11,901 nt of DNA from Robiginitomaculum sp. (GTDB lineage Bacteria; Pseudomonadota; Alphaproteobacteria; Caulobacterales; Maricaulaceae). The stretch lies in NCBI GenBank assembly GCA_027071965.1, contig JALSYJ010000184.1:1-11901 (forward strand). Reading direction: 5' to 3'. The translations under genes were made by a program, and so were the position numbers. The notes under the pieces were generated by a model that worked only from the letters and a program-made list of their open reading frames with translations, did not search any database and had not been told where the DNA came from. Of the stretch, positions 6,695 to 11,901 are shown in pieces; the stretch's first letter is position 1; each line of letters begins with the position of its first letter.

Positions 6695-7659
6695 GCCATT
6701 TCCCCTGTCGTCAAAGATGAAGAATCTTCTTGGCGAACGATTCCATTATACAGTTCCTCGAAGGTCCTTACTTTATAGCCACGTTCACGGATGGAGCCAA
6801 GAACTTGCTTGAGGCTCGACAAATAGGTAATTCCCTCGTTACGTGCATGCATAAAAGTACTTGCCCAACCGAATTTATCAATGGCGTCATCTATCAACTT
6901 CGCTGTTTCCCCAGCAGGGTCTTCCACAGGGTGAAACCTCGAAAAATACTCTATAGGCGGGATATAGTGTTCCGCACACCTGACGAAAACAGGAAAATAC
7001 AACATGCCTCCGCTCCTCGTCGCCCCGCGGTAAGGATAGACTGATTCTGTTGCCAGTACGGACGTATATCGAATGCCACGGCTCGCAAGAATCTGATGGG
7101 TTATATCATTTTCCAGTGCTAATGGTGCCGCGAAGCCAAGTGGAATTTTCCCAAACAAATGCCGATATGCCTGTAACATGGCATCGACTTCTCTCTCCAA
7201 CTCTTGTTGAGTCATGCAATTCCACTTGACATGGATGTATCCATGGACACTGAGTTCATGCCCGCGCTCAATAATATCTTTCAAGATATTCACATCCCGC
7301 GAAAATTTACGAGGAAAGAAAAGCATTCTCAATATTTCGCCCCAGCCATAACTACGGGTAATGGACCTGGCGTTTTGCGTACTTTCTCCATCCCGTGCAT
7401 ACAGGTAATGCGGCGAGCGAAAGATCCGGCGCCATATCCGATGACGCAACACCGAAAAAATATCCCCTTCCCACCCCATCACCGAATAGAAACATGCTTT
7501 ACAACCATAATGCTCGAAAAGGTCGAGTAAGTGAGGGACCCCAAAACGTAACCCGACAAGGGAATCAATATCGACCCGTAAAACAACCGTCCCCTCCTCA
7601 ATTGAGGGTACAACGGCCACATTATTTCCGGCCGATGTCTGAAGTCGCTCCGCTGTCAT
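6691..7659 (-). CDS. ArnD/NaxD-like polysaccharide deacetylase, copy B
   Basis: This is a NodB-fold deacetylase of the ArnD branch, paralogous to the one at 2261. It has 322 residues from the ATG at 7659, or 333 from a TTG at 7692 that overlaps the glycosyltransferase end. The ATG is preferred because the catalytic domain begins only near residue 25. VVLRVDIDSLVGLRFGVPHLL gives D30 and D32, HGYIH gives H139 and H143, and HARNEG (271-276) matches the ArnD HAExEG region. MGWEGD followed by FSVLRHR is shared with copy A. It sits directly after a polyprenyl-type GT2 and before a sulfotransferase with overlapping codons, an order parallel to arnC-arnD and flmF2-naxD. De-N-acetylation of a lipid-linked hexosamine is the favoured role, by inference. 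Confidence 0.83.
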   Translation of the reverse strand: MTAERLQTSAGNNVAVVPSIEEGTVVLRVDIDSLVGLRFGVPHLLDLFEHYGCKACFYSVMGWEGDIFSVLRHRIWRRIFRSPHYLYARDGESTQNARSITRSYGWGEILRMLFFPRKFSRDVNILKDIIERGHELSVHGYIHVKWNCMTQQELEREVDAMLQAYRHLFGKIPLGFAAPLALENDITHQILASRGIRYTSVLATESVYPYRGATRSGGMLYFPVFVRCAEHYIPPIEYFSRFHPVEDPAGETAKLIDDAIDKFGWASTFMHARNEGITYLSSLKQVLGSIRERGYKVRTFEELYNGIVRQEDSSSLTTGEMA

Positions 7660-7675
7660 TCCGACCAGACTCCGA

Positions 7676-8533
7676 CTATTCCGTATGCTCAAAACGCATT
7701 TGCGAAATCTGCTCGGAGACCAGGCCGATCATAAAGACAATAATACCACTCGAAAGAAGCAATGCGGACATATTGGTAAAACGATGACTGGTCATAAAGG
7801 TATACAGATAATAAAGCGCTCCGGTGATGAAGAAGAAAAAGCTCAAGGGCAAAAAAACCCTGAATGGCGAAAAAAGTGTCGCCACCTTGGTGATGATCAG
7901 CAGGAATCGGCCGCCATCACGCAAAATTTTGATCTTACTCTTACCTTTTCTCTTCCCTGGCGTGATGGAGACATAACGCAGGGTGCGTCCACTCCGGAGA
8001 AAGGCCATGGTGAGGGTGGTCGGGTACGAAAAGGTATTGGGGAGAAGATAGATGAATTTTCGCGCCACATCCGCCCGGACAAGCCGAAAACCGGAAGTAA
8101 GATCCTTGATGGGAAAACTGGTGACATACGAGGCCAGCCAGTTATAGATGCGATTGGCGATCGTCCGGTGCAACGCGCCGGTCAGCAATCCCTTCCGGGC
8201 GCCAATGACCATATCATACCTATCCTTATGTTCGAGAAGGCGGGCGACATCCGCCGGGTCATGCTGGCCGTCGGCGTCCATCAGAACGATCCAGTCCCCC
8301 TTGGCCAGCCGCAACCCGGTTTTCACCGCGGCACCATTGCCCATATTATATGGGTGCGGCCATACATTGGCGCCAGCATCCATGGCGACACGGACGGTAT
8401 TGTCGGTGGAACAATCGTCAATGACAAGGATCTCGAAATCAGGATACAACGCGCGAAGACGCCGCACCGTTTCGCCGATGTTCATTTCCTCATTATAGGC
8501 AGGCAATACAATGGAAACCCGTTCCTGTGACAC
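7676..8533 (-). CDS. family 2 glycosyltransferase, DPM1/ArnC/FlmF2-like, with two C-terminal membrane segments
   Basis: This 285-residue inverting GT2 likely moves a sugar from a nucleotide donor to polyprenyl phosphate. Visible parts are VSIVLPAYNEE at residues 6-16, LVIDDCSTDNT at 36-46, the DxD motif in MDADGQHD at 85-92, and GARK near 111. A juxtamembrane KRKGKSKI stretch (204-211) precedes the amphipathic run LLIITKVATLFSPFR, then two hydrophobic helices at about 226-247 and 256-276. This C-terminal layout is usual for polyprenyl-phosphate sugar synthases. It starts with GTG at 8533 behind AGGAG at 8541-8545. It is GC-rich (37 of 60 bases at 8161-8220) compared with the end of its operon. 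It is first in the run GT2-deacetylase-sulfotransferase and divergent from pilA. Sugar specificity is unknown. Confidence 0.85.
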   Translation of the reverse strand: MSQERVSIVLPAYNEEMNIGETVRRLRALYPDFEILVIDDCSTDNTVRVAMDAGANVWPHPYNMGNGAAVKTGLRLAKGDWIVLMDADGQHDPADVARLLEHKDRYDMVIGARKGLLTGALHRTIANRIYNWLASYVTSFPIKDLTSGFRLVRADVARKFIYLLPNTFSYPTTLTMAFLRSGRTLRYVSITPGKRKGKSKIKILRDGGRFLLIITKVATLFSPFRVFLPLSFFFFITGALYYLYTFMTSHRFTNMSALLLSSGIIVFMIGLVSEQISQMRFEHTE

Positions 8534-8643
8534 AATCTCACTCCTATCCTATCCAGCCTACATCATCAATCCGCCCTTAAATGCGGGGTGAGGATGGCGG
8601 TGCAGTCCTCATCAGGACAACAATCATTCAATTTATTGATTTC

Positions 8644-8672
8644 ACTAAACTATTCTTACAGCCCCTCGTCAA
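8644..8672 (-). promoter_or_regulatory. possible sigma-70 promoter for the GT2 operon
   Basis: On the minus strand TTGACG (8667-8672) and TTTAGT (8644-8649) are separated by 17 bases, giving five of six and four of six matches to the -35 and -10 consensus. Transcription would start near 8637 and leave a leader of about 100 bases before the GTG at 8533. The match is moderate and could be chance. Confidence 0.3.
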
Positions 8673-8693
8673 GAAGAAAAAATGGACAATTTT

Positions 8694-8756
8694 TGTCACT
8701 TGACAAATATTGTCACTTTCTTAGTGACAGACATTGTCTCCCCATGGCTCAGAGAC
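8694..8756. promoter_or_regulatory. three TGTC-based dyads, candidate PilR/enhancer-binding sites
   Basis: Three inverted repeats lie in a row: TGTCA with TGACA at 8694-8705, TGTCAC with GTGACA at 8711-8729, and TGTCTC with GAGACA at 8735-8756. Their centres are about 20 and 26 bases apart. PilR of Pseudomonas binds clustered TGTC tracts upstream of pilA. Here the cluster sits some 75-135 bases upstream of the -24 box, a normal distance for a sigma-54 enhancer-binding protein. The regulator gene is not in the window. Confidence 0.55.
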
Positions 8757-8828
8757 ACATGAGTCATCCCTGAAAATAATAGGATAACAATTTGAAATAA
8801 AATAATTTTCCAGAAGCAGTCCCCATGA

Positions 8829-8844
8829 TGGCACCCTTCCTGCT
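8829..8844 (+). promoter_or_regulatory. sigma-54 (-24/-12) promoter of pilA
   Basis: TGGCACCCTTCCTGCT matches the sigma-54 consensus TGGCACGN4TTGCW with the invariant GG (8830-8831) and GC (8842-8843) correctly spaced. Only the G of the -24 box and the first T of the -12 box differ. Initiation is expected near 8855, giving a leader of about 78 bases before pilA. Type IV pilin genes are commonly driven by RpoN with PilR, which fits the upstream dyads. Confidence 0.75.
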
Positions 8845-8932
8845 CTTAGAACGCAAACAAGGAAAACCGACGGGCCATCATAAGCCCTTCCGCCATTTTG
8901 GCACAAACCACCATAGAGAAGGAGGACAAGTC

Positions 8933-9379
8933 ATGTTACGGAATGAAAAAGGCTTCACCTTGGTCGAGTTGATGATCGTCGTGGCGATCATCGGTATTCT
9001 GGCGGCAATCGCCATCCCGCAGTATCAAAATTATATCTCGCAGACCAAAAAAAACGCCTGCAAATCTAATTATGACGCAGCTCACATGTTCGTGAAGAGC
9101 GAGTTATCAAAACGAGCAGCCGGTGTCTCGTCATCTAGTGTGAGTGGCGATGTAGCCGGTGACCTCAACCAAGGGGGCAAGCTTGATCCATACAGCACGG
9201 CGGCAGCCTTTGCTGCAGGCACATCGACTCCGGCCGGCCCCGCAAACGGTGATTGCCAGATCCAGATCAGCCCCAACAACCTTCGCCCCTCAAGCGCCGC
9301 CGCCGGTTCAACTGTGGTCATTTATGGATGGGATATTTCCCAAGGAGCTGCAGACTCCATCCAGATTACGGTTGAATAA
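8933..9379 (+). CDS. pilA: type IVa major pilin
   Basis: This 148-residue prepilin has a class III signal, MLRNEKG, cut by the PilD peptidase before phenylalanine. The mature protein begins FTLVELMIVVAIIGILAAIAIPQY with the essential Glu5 and a hydrophobic helix for the filament core. The start at 8933 is chosen because AAGGAGG (8919-8925) lies seven bases upstream and the leader is then of normal length. The mature chain is about 141 residues, so it is a full-length pilin rather than the short Geobacter form of about 60. Two cysteines (precursor C43 and C108) could form a disulfide. A serine-rich patch, VSSSSVSG at 65-72, and other Ser/Thr-rich stretches could be glycosylated, but no site can be assigned. 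A sigma-54 promoter lies upstream and a strong stem-loop downstream. Confidence 0.93.
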   Translation: MLRNEKGFTLVELMIVVAIIGILAAIAIPQYQNYISQTKKNACKSNYDAAHMFVKSELSKRAAGVSSSSVSGDVAGDLNQGGKLDPYSTAAAFAAGTSTPAGPANGDCQIQISPNNLRPSSAAAGSTVVIYGWDISQGAADSIQITVE

Positions 9380-9475
9380 CATGTATGACAAGGGGGCCAC
9401 AGGCCAAAGAATTACTTCCACGCTTTGATCGATAGTATAGACAGACGATAACATTTTTTACAATTGGCCAATCAA

Positions 9476-9516
9476 TCAAAACGGGTATGTTAGTGTAACT
9501 AACATACCCGTTTTGA
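9476..9516 (+). terminator. 19-bp perfect stem-loop after pilA
   Basis: The left arm at 9476-9494 (core AAAACGGGTATGTTAGT) pairs perfectly with the right arm at 9498-9516 around a 3-base GTA loop. The 3' arm carries TTTT at 9511-9514 and the 5' arm AAAA at 9478-9481, so it could work as a bidirectional intrinsic terminator. It would isolate the highly expressed pilin transcript from the downstream gene, or stabilise the 3' end of pilA mRNA. The run of T after the stem is short. Confidence 0.65.
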
Positions 9517-9551
9517 AATTTGCCCCTACTGTTTTTTATTCATTTCTCTAC

Positions 9552-9569
9552 ATCACCTGAATCACCTGA
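9552..9569 (+). repeat. tandem 9-bp duplication
   Basis: ATCACCTGA occurs twice in direct succession, eight bases upstream of the ATG of the next gene. It may be a small slippage duplication in that gene's leader. No function is apparent. Confidence 0.45.
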
Positions 9570-9576
9570 CAATGAT

Positions 9577-11694
9577 ATGAGATCGAAAGCGCCTCCCCCC
9601 CACTATAGCCAGATTACAGCCTTCCGTTGCCGCTCATTTCTTCTCCTCGCCGTCATCATTGCCATTGTCTATAGCAATTCTCTGCATAACGCATGGCATT
9701 TTGACGATTTCCATTCAATCGTCAATAATCCAAAACTCCACATCGAGACCCTCTCTCTTACCTCCTTACAACAGACCTTCACCGCTGCCACCGCCAATGG
9801 GTATTACAACAGCGATAAGATATACAGACCACTTGCCAATCTGACATTCGCCCTGAACTGGTTTTTCGGCAAAGGGGATGTCACCGGATTCCATCTTGTC
9901 AATATCACCATTCATTTCTTGGCCGCCTGTTTTCTTTTCGCCATCATCAACCTCCTCTACCAGACCCCGAACGGCAAAACCCACCAAAGCAAAGGAGAGA
10001 CTTCCTTTGTTCCTCTCCTGGCAGCGGTGTTATGGGCGGTCCATCCCATCCACGTCTCGGCCGTTACCTATATTGTCCAACGCATGGCCGTGCTGTCGGC
10101 CTTTTTTTCCTTGGTCAGTATCTACGCGTATTTACAGGCTAGGATGCGGCCGGACAAAAAAGGACAAATAACATACGCATTGTTCGCCCTCACTTCTTTC
10201 CTGCTGGCCTTGGCCTCAAAGGAAAACGGCATCCTCGTGCCTGCCAATATTACCTTGATTGAATTTATTTTTTTTCAGAATTTAAAATCCAGAAAGATCA
10301 AACAACTTCTCTTCATAGGAGGTGGCAGCGCTGTTGTCAGCGTCATTCTCTTCTTTGCCATCTACCAGTCAATTGATATCAAATTCATCCACGATATCAC
10401 GAACTACAGTCGGCGTCCATTCACCATGGGAGAGCGCCTCCTCACCGAGACGAGAATCATCGTCTTTTACCTGAGCCTCATTTTCTACCCCCTCTCCTCC
10501 CGTTTTGCCATCCAACACGATTTTCCCATCTCCACCACACTCCTCTCGCCACCCACGACAATTGCGGCCGTTATTCTGATTGCCGCCTTAATTGTGTTCG
10601 CCGCCCGGCAGAGTATCAGGCGGCCAATGATCGCCTTTGCGATTTTCTTTTTCTTCCTCAACCACGTGGTGGAATCGACATTCATCCCCCTGGAACTTGT
10701 TTTTCAGCATCGCAACTACCTACCAAGCAGTTTTCTCTTTGTCCCTGTCGCCCTGGGCCTGTTTCATCTCCTGACGTATTTACAGGGGGAACAACTACTC
10801 ACTAGGGGAGTGGTTGTGGCGATGAGCAGCCTCCTCATTACATCAACCGCTCTCGGGACATACACCCGCAACAAAATCTGGCTGACAAGTGATACCTTAT
10901 GGCATGACGTCCAGGAAAAATATCCAAATATACCGAGAACATACATAGGAATTGCAATTTCTATGGCAGATCGAGGCAATACTGACGAAGGGATACGAAT
11001 ACTTCAAAAAGGCCTCAAACTCGCCGGCAAGGCCCAAAACGTCTCCAGGTTTCTCGCAAAAGCGCAGACCCAGCTTGCGACATTCCATCTCGAAAAAGAG
11101 AAATATGACAGCACAATCAATCTATGTTTAAAAATTCTTGAGCAAAATCAAGGGTATGACATCGCTCGGCGCCCCTTGATCATCGCCTATACGGCCAAAG
11201 GTGAGTGGGAGAAGGCCCTGAAGGTCGTGGACACGGTTCTGAGCAGAAGAGCGGACGCCGGCTTCTATCTCAAAGCAAAAGGTTTTATCCTCCTAAAACA
11301 GAGTAACCCCCGGAAGGCTGTTCCCTACCTGGTACGGGCGTCAAACAAACGCAAAGGGGATTGGCAACCCCCATTCTATCTCGGCCGGGCTCTGGATCAG
11401 ATCGGCCGCCACAGACTTGCGCGCTGGTGGCTCGAACAGGCTCAATCAATCGCACCCAATAATCAAATCCCCATCATGGGCCTTATCGAAAACGCGCTCG
11501 TGGCCGGAGACACGACAACAGCGCAAAAATATGTGACGCTCTTACTGGCCAAATTCGACACCCATAAAATCGACAACATGCTTGACCGCATCCCCCGTAA
11601 AGCACAAATGCCCCCTTTAGATACCTCCCTGCTACGCAACGCGATCAGAAAAGGGTTGCAACGCGAACTACAGACCTTTACCCAGGACGAATAG
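9577..11694 (+). CDS. TMTC/DUF1736-like GT-C membrane protein with C-terminal TPR repeats
   Basis: This 705-residue protein has an N-terminal multi-span membrane half of about 430 residues and a soluble TPR half. Landmarks of the TMTC/DUF1736 group are WHFDDFHSIVNNP near residue 40 (the luminal acidic pair of GT-C enzymes), YRPL near 83, WAVHPIHVSAVTYIVQRMAVLSAFF near 157, and ESTFIPLELVFQHRNYLPS near 368. TPR-like helices follow from about 445 to 690. Eukaryotic TMTCs are protein O-mannosyltransferases using dolichyl-phosphate-mannose; bacterial members are mostly uncharacterised. An upstream TTG at 9520 is rejected because it abuts the stem-loop; the ATG at 9577 directly precedes a cytoplasmic tail and first membrane span. 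Its position after pilA suggests, without proof, pilin glycosylation or assembly. Confidence 0.8.
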   Translation: MRSKAPPPHYSQITAFRCRSFLLLAVIIAIVYSNSLHNAWHFDDFHSIVNNPKLHIETLSLTSLQQTFTAATANGYYNSDKIYRPLANLTFALNWFFGKGDVTGFHLVNITIHFLAACFLFAIINLLYQTPNGKTHQSKGETSFVPLLAAVLWAVHPIHVSAVTYIVQRMAVLSAFFSLVSIYAYLQARMRPDKKGQITYALFALTSFLLALASKENGILVPANITLIEFIFFQNLKSRKIKQLLFIGGGSAVVSVILFFAIYQSIDIKFIHDITNYSRRPFTMGERLLTETRIIVFYLSLIFYPLSSRFAIQHDFPISTTLLSPPTTIAAVILIAALIVFAARQSIRRPMIAFAIFFFFLNHVVESTFIPLELVFQHRNYLPSSFLFVPVALGLFHLLTYLQGEQLLTRGVVVAMSSLLITSTALGTYTRNKIWLTSDTLWHDVQEKYPNIPRTYIGIAISMADRGNTDEGIRILQKGLKLAGKAQNVSRFLAKAQTQLATFHLEKEKYDSTINLCLKILEQNQGYDIARRPLIIAYTAKGEWEKALKVVDTVLSRRADAGFYLKAKGFILLKQSNPRKAVPYLVRASNKRKGDWQPPFYLGRALDQIGRHRLARWWLEQAQSIAPNNQIPIMGLIENALVAGDTTTAQKYVTLLLAKFDTHKIDNMLDRIPRKAQMPPLDTSLLRNAIRKGLQRELQTFTQDE

Positions 11695-11707
11695 CCCCGG
11701 GGAACCA

Positions 11708-11901
11708 TTATCCATCTCTCTCCAACTCCGCAAAATGCACCTTGTCCATCTTCAAGGTATGGCTTAAGAACCAGACATAGAGGAAGCTGAGCATGTCGGC
11801 GGCCACTCCGCGCTGACGATCGACCAGAATTTCCTGGGCGTACTCTATTGTCTTGTCGATAAATTTCCGGTGTTCGCGGCGGTGGTCGTCGATGCGGGGG
11901 T
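11708..11901 (-). CDS. hemerythrin-like protein, C-terminal part
   Basis: The minus strand from the right edge encodes 63 residues ending in TAA at 11708-11710; the N-terminus lies outside the window. The fragment begins PRIDDHRREHRKFIDK and ends near WFLSHTLKMDKVHFAELERDG. It shows the HxxxH pair (fragment H6 and H10) and the HxxxxD pair (H47 and D52) that bind the di-iron centre in bacteriohemerythrins, in the third and fourth helices. The earlier His and Glu ligands would lie beyond the edge. Such proteins bind oxygen and serve in O2 storage, delivery or sensing. A hemerythrin domain at the end of a longer signalling protein cannot be excluded. It converges on the TPR gene with only 13 bases between stops. 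Confidence 0.8.
   Translation of the reverse strand, partial: PRIDDHRREHRKFIDKTIEYAQEILVDRQRGVAADMLSFLYVWFLSHTLKMDKVHFAELERDG

Larger units (their letters stand above)
8534..8932. promoter_or_regulatory. divergent intergenic control region between GT2 and pilA
   Basis: About 400 bases separate the glycosyltransferase (leftward) from the pilin (rightward) and hold no gene. In order they contain the GT2 leader with a small hairpin (GTCCT 8605-8609 with AGGAC 8614-8618), a weak leftward -35/-10 pair (8644-8672), three TGTC-based dyads (8694-8756), an AT-rich stretch (about 8765-8815), a -24/-12 sigma-54-like promoter (8829-8844) and the pilA leader. An in-frame ATG at 8825 extends the pilin frame but would put the promoter inside the gene, so it is not used. 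Confidence 0.65.

Noticed and set aside
7685..8530. A 281-codon open frame on the plus strand opposite the GT2 gene
   Set aside because: It is antisense to a clear glycosyltransferase with all motifs; its own translation has no recognisable domain and is an effect of the GC-rich codon pattern.
8899..8914. A second TGGCAC, possible sigma-54 box
   Set aside because: No GC dinucleotide lies at the required -12 spacing.
8825..8932. An upstream in-frame ATG that would lengthen the pilin by 36 residues
   Set aside because: It overlaps the sigma-54 promoter, lacks a ribosome site, and would give an abnormally long prepilin leader; the ATG at 8933 has a strong ribosome site.
9520..9576. A TTG start 19 codons upstream for the TMTC-like protein
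   Set aside because: It follows directly on the stem-loop with no ribosome site, and the ATG at 9577 gives a normal cytoplasmic N-terminus.
11695..11702. CCCCGGGG palindrome between the convergent TPR and hemerythrin genes
   Set aside because: Too short and without loop or T-run; not a convincing terminator.

Overview
The window looks like part of a Gram-negative, deltaproteobacterial (Desulfobacterota-type) chromosome. That reading rests on a type IV pilin behind a sigma-54-like promoter, a downstream TMTC/DUF1736-type membrane protein with TPR repeats, a hemerythrin, and dispersed palindromic repeats of the kind common in such genomes. No ribosomal or other phylogenetic marker is present, so the assignment is inference.

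Layout. Positions 1-516 hold no convincing complete gene. They carry degenerate repeat units, including a MITE-like nested palindrome at 230-365. Positions 517-5794 hold a six-gene plus-strand run: a hexapeptide N-acetyltransferase (WbpD/WlbB type), a UDP-GlcNAc 2-epimerase family enzyme, an ArnD/NaxD-like polysaccharide deacetylase, a class I methyltransferase, a YbhN/LPG-synthase-TM-type membrane protein and a sulfotransferase-fold protein. Converging on it, positions 5837-8533 (minus strand) hold a polyprenyl-phosphate-type family 2 glycosyltransferase, a second ArnD/NaxD-like deacetylase and a second sulfotransferase-fold protein, all overlapping or nearly so.

Between the divergent glycosyltransferase and pilin genes (8534-8932) is a regulatory region. 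It has three TGTC-based dyads resembling PilR sites and a close match to a -24/-12 sigma-54 promoter. Then come pilA (8933-9379), a 19-bp perfect stem-loop (9476-9516), a 705-residue TMTC/DUF1736-like protein with C-terminal TPRs (9577-11694), and the C-terminal end of a hemerythrin on the minus strand (11708-11901).

How the genes may work together (inference). The acetyltransferase and epimerase suggest synthesis of an N-acetylated amino or diamino sugar nucleotide. The glycosyltransferase plus ArnD-like deacetylase pair matches the logic of ArnC-ArnD (L-Ara4N) and FlmF2-NaxD (galactosamine), in which a sugar is placed on undecaprenyl phosphate and then de-N-acylated. The YbhN-type protein is a candidate membrane or flipping component, and the sulfotransferases and methyltransferase are candidate tailoring enzymes. 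The GT-C-like TMTC protein beside the pilin is a possible acceptor-side transferase, which would link the locus to pilin or surface glycosylation. None of these substrates can be read from the sequence.
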